A DNA stretch of 64,000 bases from Bacillus sp. JCM 19034. GTDB lineage: Bacteria; Bacillota; Bacilli; Bacillales; Bacillaceae_D. Both the position numbers and the translations under genes were made by a program. The notes below the pieces were generated by a model. The model was not told the origin of the DNA and did no database searches. It worked only from the letters and a program-made list of their open reading frames with translations. Positions 49,973-60,363 of the stretch are shown here, in pieces. The stretch covers positions 124,001-188,000 of the forward strand of contig NZ_BAXR01000005.1 of the NCBI RefSeq assembly GCF_001310635.1, written 5' to 3'. The number at the start of each line of letters is the position of its first letter. Position 1 is the first letter of the stretch.

Positions 49973-52388
49973 TTATTGGCTTTTTGCGACCTTGATCATT
50001 TTTCTACGTTCCTTGAAGAAATGTCTTAAGCCTTTGAAAAATTGTCCATTCACAATCATTAATATTCCATCTAACATCGGCATATTGACAACTCCACCCG
50101 TCATTCTAGCAACCCCTCTAAATGGCATGTGATAGACAGACATCATAATTAAATTTGCCTTTTCCCTTTGTCCAATCTTCGTTAAGACCGATGAGTAAAG
50201 GAAATAAGACGGAACGCCATCCGGGCTAATGCTCCTTTAGCATATTGACATTGAGCAATCGTATCATTGTATCCAAGTGGTTTTGTTTTATCGAAATGTG
50301 GAGTAGGAACTTTCCTCTCAATTAATTGCTCAAATTCTTCGACTGGGACGTGATTGACTTTCCTTGAATAATAGCTCGGTAACTGTTCTTTCTTATATGG
50401 TAACGGTGCATTCGTCCCTTCTACAAACATTGTCGCAGTTAAGCGAATATCTGCAACCGATGCTCCGACCATTATTGAATAGTCAGCCTCTTCAATTTCC
50501 CATTGATTTGTTTTCACATTAAAATAGCGGAATGTTTTATCATCAAACGAAATTGTAACCGTCTTTGTTTCTCCCGCTTTTAAGTGCACTTTCGTAAACC
50601 CTTTTAGCTCTTTGCTAGGTCTAAAAATAGATTCTGATTGACAACTAACATATAGTTGTGCAATTTCCTTACCAGCTACAGATCCAGTATTAGTCACTGA
50701 AAAGGTTACGCCATTCTTCGTTACTTGGATATTGTCGTATTCAAACGTTGTAAAGCTTAATCCAAATCCAAAAGGAAACAATACATCAACATCAGCCGTA
50801 TCAAAATAACGATAACCAATAAATGGTCCTTCACGATATTCAACACTTACTTCCTTTCCTGGGAAGTGTCGATATGATGGCGTATCTTCATAACGTAATG
50901 GATACGTCTCTGCTAATTTACCAGATGGGTTGACTTCACCTGCAATAACTCTTAAGATTGCTTTCGCACCTGCTTGTCCACTTAAATAGCCATGCAACAA
51001 TCCTTTCACTTTAGAAATCCAAGGCATTTCAACCGCTGATCCACATGAAAGAACTGCGACAATATTATGGTTCACTTCGTAAAGTGAATGCAATAAATCT
51101 AATTGATTTTGTGGAATTTTCATATTCTGACGATCTAAACCTTCCGCTTCTGTTGCTTCATCTAAACCAATATATAAAAGAACAACGTCTGCTTCTTTTG
51201 CTAGAGCACTTGCTTGATTAATTAATTTTTGACTTTTCTTACCGTAACGTTCGAACCCACGCTCATAGCCAATAACGTTAAATCCTAATTCATTCATACA
51301 GTCAAGCGTATTATCTAATTTTGTTGGATTAACAACTGATGAACCAGCGCCCTGATAACGAGCTTCCTTCGCAAAATCACCGATAACAGCTACTTTTTTA
51401 TCTGTTTTCAATGGTAAAATCTGATCATCATTTTTTAATAATACAATTGACTCTTCTGCTACTCTTTGAGCCATCTCATGGTGCTTATTTTGATCAATCT
51501 CTTTTTTCTCCTTTTCAAAGGCTTGCTTCGTTGTAAAGTGAAGATCAAGTAAGCGATCAACACATACGTCTAACACTTCTTCGTCTATAATTCCCTCTTT
51601 AATTGAATGAATAATTTCTTTATTTGTTTCACCTGCAGTAGTTGGCATCTCCAATTCATTACCTGCAATTAGACCAGCTACACGATCATTGCTGCCTCCC
51701 CAATCGGTTACAACAACTCCATTAAAGCCCCATTCATCACGAAGAATTTCTTGCATAAGATGAATATTTTCATTCGTGTAGCTTCCGTTTACCATATTAT
51801 AAGAAGACATGACTGTTTTCGTCTTTCCTTCTTTAATAGCAATTTCAAATGCAGTCAGATAGATTTCTCTTAACGTTCGTTCATCAACAATTGTATCAAT
51901 AGACATTCGTCTTTCTTCCTGATTGTTAGCAGCAAAGTGCTTGACACAAGCAGAAATACCATGTGACTGAATTCCTTTAATATATCGTGCTGCAAGCTTT
52001 CCCGTATGATAAGGATCTTCGCTAAAATATTCGAAGTTACGTCCACATAACGGGTTTCTCTTCATATTAATACCAGGGCCAAGTAACACATGAACCCTTG
52101 TGCGACAGCTTCCTCTCCTAGATGTTCACCTATCTGTTCAGCAAGCTCCTCACTCCAACTATTGGCTACCGTCGCCGCTGTTGGAAAGCAAGTTGCAGGA
52201 ATACTTTCATTTAACCCAAGGTGATCGGCCGCTTTTGCTTGTTTCCTAATACCGTGTGGTCCGTCAGCAAGAAACATACTTTCAATGCCAAGACGCTCCA
52301 CCGCTTCAGTTTGCCAAAAATCTTTACCAGACATTAAAGACGCTTTTTCTTCTAATGTCATTTGTTCAATGATTTCTTTATGTTTCAT
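49973..52388 (-). CDS. GH3 family beta-glycosidase, paralogue (two frameshifts)
   Basis: After restoring one T at 50197-50199 and one G at 52095-52097 the protein is 805 residues, exactly the length of the GH3 at 45566-47983 and similar along its whole length. Catalytic features: FLADGPHGIRKQ, KHFAANNQEERR and VVTDWGG nucleophile Asp. The repaired tail reads VARMTGGVVNMPMLDGILMI and ends KVAKSQ. First gene of a unit with gtrA and a GT2 gene. ATG behind AGAGGAGT. Confidence 0.87.
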
Positions 52389-52446
52389 GATGTACTCCTC
52401 TTTTGCTTATTAGCGGTTATCTAGCTCTATACCATACTGATTAAAG

Positions 52447-52478
52447 CCTAATGAGGAGCTACTTCTCCTCATTAGGCG
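52447..52478 (-). terminator. Terminator of the inverted-order GH3 gene
   Basis: Perfect 13-bp stem GCCTAATGAGGAG / CTCCTCATTAGGC, arms 52447-52459 and 52466-52478, followed on the minus strand by TTTAAT. Confidence 0.75.
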
Positions 52479-52529
52479 CTTAGACCTTACTAGTCCCGCT
52501 TAACCTACTTAGCTTATTTATTTCTACTT

Positions 52530-55445
52530 TTATACACTTTCGTTACTTTCCTCTTTACGTCTTCTAGCATGAGCCGTTTTATAGAACCCAAGTGTTAATA
52601 GAGCAAGAAGAAGTGTATTAGCAAGTCCAGTCAGTAATACCAATAAGGGAATTGACGTGGATTTAATTCAAATACATTACTATTAGCGACAGTGTATAGA
52701 ATATTATGTGAAGCATTTCTCATCGCTTGCTTCCCTGTATTTGTTGTCGTACTCGCCTCTGATGGTTCATCTCCAAGTGGAGTAAGGATCAAATCATTAC
52801 CGGCACGAATCGCTTGATCTGTATTCATATGAGCGAATAAGTTGAAATCGGTAATTACTGTACCATTAAAGCCCCATTCGTCACGTAATACAGTCGTTAA
52901 TAAGCCATAGTGGCCACCAGCCATGTCGTTCCAATACGGTTAAAGGAAGACATCATTGCAGTTGCTCCACCTTCTTTTACAGTTAACTCAAATGGCTTCA
53001 AGTAAATTTCGCGAATCGCTTGTTCATTTGTCCAAACAACGACACCATCACGATTTTTTTCTTGATCATTTAAAGCGTAGTGTTTCACAAACGTATAAAC
53101 ACCGTTAGATTCTGAACCTTGTACAAATGCTGCACCCATTTTCCCTGAAAGGAAGCCATCCTCGGAGTAATATTCAAAGTTTCTTCCAGAGAATGGTGTA
53201 CGGTGAATATTAACACCTGGTGCATAAAGACCACTTACACCATGGATTGTTGCTTCAGCAGCAAATTGCTCACCCATTTGCTCTGCAAGATCAACATTCC
53301 AAGTTGATGCAATAACGACTTGACTGACAAATTGAACACCCTGTAAACCTGTAAAAATACTATTGATTCCAGCTGGACCGTCTAGTTCAATCGTAGCAGG
53401 CTTTCCAACTGATTCTACTTCCTGTGTTGCATACCCACCAAAACCAATTAGTCTTGCCATATCATTAATCGACAGTTGCTCTAATAAGTCAGACCATAAC
53501 GGATCATCATAATCTAAGCCACGAACATCCTCTAACGTTAATCCGTGATCAGCAAAAACAATATCTTCATCTCCGTCGTTATCAATGACTAAGTGACTGT
53601 TTAAAATGTCAAGCATCTCCTCAGAAGCATCCATCTCTGGTGTTCGCTCCGTCGGAAGTGTACCTTCCCAATCGGCTCTCGAAACATATGTGATATCACC
53701 AAGTGCATCATCAAATACGTTTGTTGCTACCATTTCATCTGTACTGCGCTCATTGCCTTCATTAAAGACGATGGTTTCCGTTAATTCAAAATCACGAGAA
53801 TCAATAACATCATGAGAGTTATTCATCAATTTAATTTCGTAAGTACCTTCATCAAGAACGTACGCTTGCTCATTTTGATAATCATATGAAGCCATTTCTT
53901 CAACAGGAATTTCAAGTGTAACTGTCTCAGAAGCACCTGGCTCTAGCATATCTGTCTTATCAAAAGCACCTAATACAACATGTGACTTTTCAATACCACC
54001 TTCATAATATGGAGATGTATAATAAACTTGTACAACTTCCTTACCAGCAACATCACCTGTATTCGTTACTTCAACTTCAACTGTAATCATCTCAGATGTT
54101 GCATTATAATTCGTTATTTCTTGAGTGAAATCAGAATAACTTAATCCATAACCAAATGGATATTGAACTACACTTTCGTAAGCATCTTCATCAATTTCAC
54201 CTGTTTCATTGTCGACAAATCGTGTTTCATAAAAACGATAACCAACATAAATACCTTCTGCATAATTTAAAAATGCATGATATTTATCACTTGATTCTCC
54301 AAATTTATCTACCGTAACATGCTCTGAATTTAAAAATCTAAAATCACCAGCGTTATAAAATCCAGGTGCCGTTGAAAGATCATAGGCATACACATTAACT
54401 AGACGACCTGATGGATTTACATCTCCGGCAAGTACGCTACCAACTGCATTTAATCCTGTTGAACCTGGGCCACCGATCCATAAAGCTGCATCAATTGCGT
54501 CATCTTCTAAAAATCCTAACTCCATAGCATTACTTGAGTTTACTAATACAACAACTTTTTCGAAGTCCATTGATGTAACCATATCAATCATTTCTTCTTC
54601 AGCTTCTGTTAGCTGTAAATAGTGTCGATCTTCTGAGCCTCCATGTTCTTCTGTTTCAAACGGAAGGTCGTCCCCTTCGCCACCTTCTCTTGCAAGAACG
54701 ATAAGTGCTACATCAGAGAACTCCTCAGCACCAGCTAATAATTCCTCAGAGAATTCACTTAATTCAGGCTCCATTAATGTAAAATCTCCACCATGAAGCT
54801 CAAAGTTATTCTGATCATCTTTTTCAGGAGCAAAAGACTCATAAAACTCCGTTAATTCGCCGTACACATTAAATCCAGCATTTTCAAGACCTTGCTTTAA
54901 ATTGACGTTCCGACTCTCATCACCAGCACCTGAGCCACTTCCTCCATAAACAATCCCTACAGATCTTTGACCAAAAACACTAATATTCATTTCATTTTCA
55001 ATTTCTGTATTCAATGGAAGTGTATTATTTTTATTTTCTAGTAACACAATTCCTTCTTCTTGGATTTTCTCCGTGAGATCCCTTGAATCGCTTTCAATCT
55101 CAGCAAGCTCATCCTGATCTACTTCAACTTTCGTTAAGTATTGATCAATGACTACTTGATAATGATAAATCGCAATATTAATTCCAATTAATGCAATGAT
55201 TCCAAGGCTTAATAATGAAATCAATACTACACGTTTTCCTTTTTTCTCTGTCTTGTTTTTCTTAGACCATATTAGACCAAGAATGAAAATGAGTACCCCA
55301 ACGATAATAACTCCAATCATGAACGATTGAACCAATTGCGGAACCGATAATAGCATCGAAGCGATTACAACCGTTACAATCATTAGGGCAAATAAAGCTA
55401 CCATTAACCCAACTGTCGTTTTTTACTCTCTACTACCTTACTCAC
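52530..55445 (-). CDS. Membrane-anchored GH3 enzyme with inverted domain order (three frameshifts)
   Basis: About 972 residues after repair. Two N-terminal membrane helices, then the domain that normally follows the catalytic barrel: GIVLLENKNNTLPLN, GGSGSGAGDESRNVN, and the fibronectin-like EVTNTGDVAGKEVVQVYYTS. Only afterwards comes the barrel: LDGPAGINSIF, GVNIHRTPFSGRNFEYYSED, KHYALNDQEKNRDG and TVITDFNLF with the nucleophile Asp. A last helix and basic tail (RRRKEES) anchor it again. Such order is known for some rumen bacterial GH3 enzymes. Missing bases: 55419-55424, about 52922 and 52647-52649. GTG start at 55445 behind AGGGGGG. Probably acts outside the membrane. Confidence 0.83.
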
Positions 55446-55600
55446 GTGTTACCCCCCTAAAATAAACTGCCTCATTCATTCAATCATGATTTCGTTTTCA
55501 AAAATACTCATGACTGTATGTATAAGACTAACGTACCACGTTTTTATAGGCTATCAACCAAAAGTTACAAGGGGGTAACTACAAGTTGATAAAGATAAAA

Positions 55601-55645
55601 AAAGCCGTCTGATGCGGGTCTCCACATCATAACGACTGGCTTTTT
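55601..55645 (-). terminator. Terminator overlapping the LysR gene end
   Basis: AAAAAAGCCgTC...GACtGGCTTTTTT with an inner TGATG/CATCA stem. Minus-strand tail is T6 (55612-55607 region). The stop codon of the LysR gene lies inside it. Confidence 0.65.
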
Positions 55646-56508
55646 TCTCTTATATATCTTTGAAAAGACGTGACACTATTCGATTGTATCCCTCTTTTTC
55701 TTGTAATTAAATACACATTCTGTGGAATTTTCTCCACTAATTTCAATACTTTTATCTTGTCATTTTGGACAGCATTTTCAGTAAAATCAGTCGAAATGGC
55801 TACGACCCTTGGTGCTCACATAATCGATGTGCCGTCAAAACACTCCCAAACTCATGAGTTATATTCGGTGTAAACCCGTATTCAAGGCATTTCTCAACAA
55901 AACCATTTTCTTTGCCCTTTCCGGGAGCCTTAATTACTAATGATTCCTCTGCTAATTCCATCAAGGAAACCTCTTCCTTATCTGCTAAAGGATGCTCTTT
56001 CGATACAGCGACAACGACTTCACCTTGAGCGATGTGCTCATATTCGCAATCAACAATTTCTTCACCATCACCGACTATTAAGCGATATCCACCTCTTCCT
56101 CTAACATACTTTCAATAGGATATTCGTCAGGATACTCCCTAAGCTTTATCGTGATATCAGGATTTTCTTCAGAAAACCTGTAAACAACATCGACGGGAAT
56201 AATGGTTGAAGCTGAATAGGTGACAACAATATTTAGAACACCTTTTCTGCCACTAATAATACTTATTTCCTTTTTATATCTTCCATTAAATAGCAAATGT
56301 GTTTCGCCCTTGCATGTAAAAGCTCTCCGCATTCAGTCGCTACCATTCCGCGTGGCCCACGTATGAACAGTTCCGCTTCTAAATCCAATTCCAATTGCTT
56401 AATGGTTTTACTTAATCCTTGTGGTGTAATGAACAAATCCTTCGCTGCAGAATTGACACTTTTCTTCTCGTATACTTTAATAAAATGCTGTAATACTTCT
56501 ATATTCAT
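55627..56508 (-). CDS. LysR family transcriptional regulator (three frameshifts)
   Basis: About 294 residues after repair. N-terminal winged helix: LQHFIKVYEKKSVNSAAKDL, TPQGLSKTIKQLELDL. The effector domain follows: GVLNIVVTYSAS, VDIALIVGDGEEIVDCEYEH, VVVAVSKEHPLADKEEVSL and TAHRLCEHQGVVAIS. Single bases are missing at 56271-56275, 56080-56081 and 55805-55807. Divergent from glf across a 290-base gap, so glf is its possible target. Confidence 0.82.
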
Positions 56509-56801
56509 ATCGCATCATACACTTCCTATGCTAGTATAGCAAGTATAGCACTGTAGTTCTCCTATATCAATTAAGAAAAACTCTGGCTCGCTTCCACTTC
56601 TTAGCATTTTTCCCTAAAGGAAAAACTTTCTTAAAATGAAGGTAGACAAATTAGATGATCTACTAAAATCAACCCGAAACTTATAGATAATTTATCTAAG
56701 CGAAGGATGTAAATCTTTCATATTTAAAATAAATGGATTTTTGCTATAATGGAAAAGATATTTATGAAGGATGTAGTGATAACATAAAAGGGGAATGGAG
56801 T

Positions 56802-57911
56802 ATGTATGATTACTTGATTGTTGGTGCAGGTTTATTTGGTTCAGTATTTGCTTATGAGGCAACAAAAAGAGGGAAAAAATGTCTCGTTATAGACAAACGA
56901 GATCATATCGGTGGTAACATATATACCGAGAAGATTGAGGATATTCATGTACACAAATATGGTGCACATATTTTCCATACGAACGACAAAAACATTTGGG
57001 AGTATGTAAATCAATTTGCCGAGTTTAACCGGTACACCAATTCCCCGATCGCAAATTATAAAGGAGAAATATACAACCTTCCTTTTAATATGAATACATT
57101 TCAAAAGCTATGGGGTGTCACAACACCTGCTGAGGCTAAGGAAAAAATAAAAATGCAGCGTGATGCTGCAAATATTACCGAACCGCGAAATCTAGAAGAA
57201 CAAGCAATTTCACTAGTTGGGACCGATATTTACGAAAAGCTCATTAAAGGCTATACAGAAAAGCAATGGGGCCGCTCCGCTAAGGAATTACCTGCTTTTA
57301 TCATTAAACGTCTTCCCGTTCGATTTACTTATGACAATAATTATTTCAACGACCGCTATCAAGGCATTCCCATAGGCGGTTATACGGCAATCATTGAAAA
57401 AATGTTAGACGGAATTGATGTCAAATTAAATGTAGACTTTTTTGAAAATAAAACCGAACTCGAACACTTAGCTGAAAAGGTCGTATTCACGGGGATGATT
57501 GACCAATATTACAACTATCAATTTGGTGTACTTGATTATCGAAGCTTACATTTTGAAACGAAGGTGCTTGATGATACAGTTAATTATCAAGGCAACGCTG
57601 TCGTTAATTATACTGACAAAGAAACACCTTATACACGGATCATTGAACATAAGCATTTTGAGTTTGGTACACAACCGAAAACGGTCATTACCGAAGAATA
57701 TCCGAAAGAATGGAATCCAGGTGATAATCCATACTATCCAATTAACAATGATAAAAATAATGAAATTTACCGAAAGTATAAAGCATTAGCTAGCAAAGAA
57801 CCAAATGTCATCTTTGGTGGTCGATTAGCGACCTATAAATATTATGATATGCATCAAGTTATTGGTGCTGCACTCACAACTGTTCAAAAGGAATTTGACA
57901 ATCACGTATAA
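56802..57911 (+). CDS. glf: UDP-galactopyranose mutase
   Basis: Flavoenzyme that interconverts UDP-galactopyranose and UDP-galactofuranose. 369 residues, family length. FAD-binding start YDYLIVGAGLFGSVFAYEA, then KRDHIGGNIYTE, YGAHIFHTND, YTEKQWGRSAKELPAF, IPIGGYTAIIEKML, and the C-terminal FGGRLATYKYYDMHQVIGAAL. The Arg and Tyr residues that bind the substrate diphosphate are in these segments. ATG at 56802, behind AAAAGGGG and AATGGAG; the upstream in-frame start lacks a site. No other galactofuranose genes are nearby. Confidence 0.95.
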   Translation: MYDYLIVGAGLFGSVFAYEATKRGKKCLVIDKRDHIGGNIYTEKIEDIHVHKYGAHIFHTNDKNIWEYVNQFAEFNRYTNSPIANYKGEIYNLPFNMNTFQKLWGVTTPAEAKEKIKMQRDAANITEPRNLEEQAISLVGTDIYEKLIKGYTEKQWGRSAKELPAFIIKRLPVRFTYDNNYFNDRYQGIPIGGYTAIIEKMLDGIDVKLNVDFFENKTELEHLAEKVVFTGMIDQYYNYQFGVLDYRSLHFETKVLDDTVNYQGNAVVNYTDKETPYTRIIEHKHFEFGTQPKTVITEEYPKEWNPGDNPYYPINNDKNNEIYRKYKALASKEPNVIFGGRLATYKYYDMHQVIGAALTTVQKEFDNHV

Positions 57912-57922
57912 GCTTTCAACTT

Positions 57923-57983
57923 AACCATCCAAACTCATCGCAATTGTTACTAATGAGTTCGGATGGTTTTTAGTTTTTTTCAC
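57923..57983 (+). terminator. Terminator of glf
   Basis: Arms 57923-57938 and 57953-57968 (AACCATCCAAACTCAT / ATGAGTTCGGATGGTT, one mismatch) followed by TTTAGTTTTTTT. Confidence 0.88.
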
Positions 57984-58092
57984 GTTGAAGCTTCCCTCTG
58001 CCCTCTACAATTTCCTGATAAGCTCAGTACCCTTAGAAAAGAAAGACAACCTCGTCCTTTGACGGTTGGTTGCCTCCCATGATGACGTTATG

Positions 58093-58250
58093 TTATCCCT
58101 TCACCAGTTCAACGATCTCCTTTAGTTATGGATTATATCCTTTGACTGCCCTATCTTCATAGACTGTTACGGGATACCCATAAATCCATACTTTTCAACT
58201 TCCTTTTGATTCTCTCTATTCTTTAACACGTCTCTTACTTCAAAAGAACA
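58093..58250 (-). pseudogene. Decayed C-terminal copy of the glutaredoxin-like gene
   Basis: Nearly the same sequence as 60040-60196: bases 58176-58248 differ from it at only a few positions. Read on the minus strand it gives FEVRDVLKNRENQKEVEKYG, then loses one base after GIP and gains an in-frame stop (NP-stop-LKEIVELVKG). The N-terminal half with the CxxC site is missing. A GACAACC/GGTTG hairpin after it corresponds to the terminator after the intact gene. Confidence 0.85.
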
Positions 58251-58281
58251 AATGAACAACAACATTAACAATCACTTAAGG

Positions 58282-58300
58282 TGAAGTTAATTTTACTTCA
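58282..58300. promoter_or_regulatory. Inverted repeat, candidate operator of the XRE pair
   Basis: TGAAGT-N7-ACTTCA, a perfect 6-base inverted repeat 78 bases before the DUF2178-like gene, just upstream of TATAAT (58325-58330). A suitable place for autoregulation by the XRE protein. Confidence 0.4.
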
Positions 58301-58377
58301 TGTTAAAAATTATTGACATTAGGTGTATAATAATTTACATTATAAATGAGCAAATAAACGTTGGGGAGGACTTCTAT

Positions 58378-58821
58378 ATGGCTCATCGTTCAAAAATTGC
58401 ATTACTGTCAATCATCGTCCAAATACTCACCTTTAGTTACTTATACATTAAGAACAATCAAACATTGCAAAACGCACAATCGCTTGAAACTGAAATCTTA
58501 GTCTGGTCAAGTTTTTTTCTAAAATTACTTGGTCTTTCTATTGCGATTATTATAATCATGACTATTGTCGTCAATATTTTTACAAAGATATTATCAAAGG
58601 AATCTGTTTTTACCGTTACAGATGAACGTGATCATTTGTTTGAAGCTAGGTCTGTTCGAAATTTCAGTTACGTTTTTTCATTAGGCTTTTTCTTAGCTAT
58701 GATTCTTGTCTTCATTACCCGATCAGTCACACTTTTGTTTCATACTTTTGCTTTTTCTTATTTTGTATCTGGCATCATTCTTTACCTTTCATACATTTTT
58801 TATTATGAAAGGGGCTATTAG
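58378..58821 (+). CDS. DUF2178-like membrane protein
   Basis: 147 residues with four hydrophobic segments. The stretch TVTDERDHLFEARSVRNFSY resembles the DERxxxIxxRAxxxSY motif of DUF2178. ATG at 58378 is behind GGGGAGG. Paired 2 bases before an XRE regulator, a common arrangement in Firmicutes in which the regulator controls the membrane gene. Function unknown. Confidence 0.65.
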   Translation: MAHRSKIALLSIIVQILTFSYLYIKNNQTLQNAQSLETEILVWSSFFLKLLGLSIAIIIIMTIVVNIFTKILSKESVFTVTDERDHLFEARSVRNFSYVFSLGFFLAMILVFITRSVTLLFHTFAFSYFVSGIILYLSYIFYYERGY

Positions 58822-58823
58822 AT

Positions 58824-59084
58824 TTGAGTAGCAAAACAAATGTCAAAAATAAAATTCGCTATTATCGATTTATGAATGGAGAAATGACCCAGCAAGAGTT
58901 AGCAGATAAACTAGGAGTGAGTCGGCAAACGGTTATCGCCATTGAAAATGAAAAATATTCACCGACTTTAGACCTCGCCTTTCAAATTGCAGAAATTTTT
59001 AATCAGCCTTTAGAAGAAATCTTCTATTATCAGCGACTAAAAAGTCGGAGAAGGAGTGAAAAAAATGAAAGCTGTAGTTTGTAA
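58824..59084 (+). CDS. XRE family helix-turn-helix regulator
   Basis: 86 residues. MTQQELADKLGVSRQTVIAIENEKYSPTLD is a complete XRE helix-turn-helix of the YozG/small-regulator type, followed by LEEIFYY. Starts at TTG behind AAAGGGG. Its last 20 bases overlap the start of the alcohol dehydrogenase gene. Confidence 0.88.
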   Translation: MSSKTNVKNKIRYYRFMNGEMTQQELADKLGVSRQTVIAIENEKYSPTLDLAFQIAEIFNQPLEEIFYYQRLKSRRRSEKNESCSL

Positions 59085-59975
59085 ACAATATGGTGTACCA
59101 GAAGTGCTGACCGTTTCAAATGTCCCAGAACCAACGATAAAATCAAATGAATTGTTAATACGTATTAGAGCCACTGCTGCCAATAGTGGTGATGCACGAA
59201 TCCGAGCACTCGATGTTCCCAGGATGATGAAGGGGATGATGCGTCTCATTTTGGGATGGAATAAACCTCGCAATCCCATTTTAGGAAACGTCTATGCTGG
59301 AACTGTCGAAAAGATTGGAGATGGGGTTTCAAAGTTCCAAGTAGGCGATCGTGTTTTTGGTTCAACTGGATTTAAAAGTGGCGGATACGCTGAAAAAATT
59401 GCCGTAAAAGCAACAAGCCCAATTGCCAAAATGCCTACTAACGCCACGTTTGCAGACGCAGCGACTCTCCCCTTTGGCGGACAGACCGCTCTTCATTTCA
59501 TCGAAAAATTAAACATTTTACGAGATGGAACTGTGCTTGTTTATGGTGCATCAGGTGCAGTTGGAACGATGGCCCTTCAACTATTATCTATAAAGGGAGT
59601 TCAAGTCACTGCTGTATGTAGCGAACGAAACCATTCACTAGTTACATCTCTTGGTGCAGACCGAATTTTAGACTATCAAAAAGGGAATGGATAGAAGATT
59701 TAACGACATATGATTTCATTTTCGATTGCGTAGGAAAATTATCTAAAAAAGAAGCAAAACTTAGATTAAAAACAAATGGAACGTTTGTTACTGTTGGAGG
59801 AACGGAAGTTGCAAAGGAATCAGCACAATTCTTACAAGAGCTTGCAGCACTGCATGAAAACAATCAAATCAAAGCAGTTATTGATCGCACGTATCCATTA
59901 GAGCAAATCGTTGAAGCTCATGAATATTTAGACACAAAACGTAAGCGAGGAAATATCATTCTAACCATTGATTGA
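59065..59975 (+). CDS. NAD(P)-dependent alcohol dehydrogenase, quinone-reductase-like (one frameshift)
   Basis: About 303 residues, medium-chain zinc-independent type. N-terminal MKAVVCKQYGVPEVLTVSNV and RIRATAANSGDARIRAL, ATLPFGGQTALHFIE, then the NADPH loop VLVYGASGAVGTMALQL. A5 at 59678-59682 lacks one base; repair gives YQKREWIEDLTTYDFIFDCVGK and a normal C-terminus ending KRGNIILTID. ATG at 59065 behind AAGGAG. Overlaps and follows the XRE gene, probably cotranscribed. Confidence 0.85.
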
Positions 59976-59990
59976 TCCTTATAGAGCCTT

Positions 59991-60031
59991 AAAAGAGACA
60001 ACGATCATCGTACTGATGACCGTTGTCTCTT
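59991..60031 (-). terminator. Terminator between convergent genes
   Basis: Stem AAGAGACAACGATCATC / GATGACCGTTGTCTCTT (59993-60009, 60015-60031) with one mismatch; minus-strand tail TTTTAAGG. Serves the glutaredoxin gene and possibly the convergent dehydrogenase. Confidence 0.7.
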
Positions 60032-60036
60032 CCATG

Positions 60037-60276
60037 TTAGTCCTTAACCATTTCAACAATCTCTTTTAATTCAGGATTAAATCCTTTTATCGCTCTATCT
60101 TCATAGACTGTCACAGGAATACCCATAAATCCATACTTTTCAACTTCCTTTTGATACTCTCTATTCTTTAACACGTCTCTTACTTCAAAAGAAATACCTT
60201 CATCTTTTAGCATTTGTTTTACATACGAACATTCCACACAGCCATCGGCTGAGTAGACAACTACTTGTTTACTCAC
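60037..60276 (-). CDS. Glutaredoxin family protein (NrdH-like)
   Basis: 79 residues, single thioredoxin fold. VVVYSADGCVECSYVKQML holds the redox CxxC (CVEC); FMGIPVTVYEDRAIKGFNPE has the cis-Pro loop. Intact source of the decayed copy at 58093-58250. Possible electron donor or disulfide reductase; no nrdEF nearby. Confidence 0.88.
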   Translation of the reverse strand: MSKQVVVYSADGCVECSYVKQMLKDEGISFEVRDVLKNREYQKEVEKYGFMGIPVTVYEDRAIKGFNPELKEIVEMVKD

Positions 60277-60363
60277 TATAATGCCCCCTCACTTATATAT
60301 AGTAAGTATTATACAAGATTAGATTAGCTTATGTTAATCCTAATGCTCAGTTTCTATTACTCT

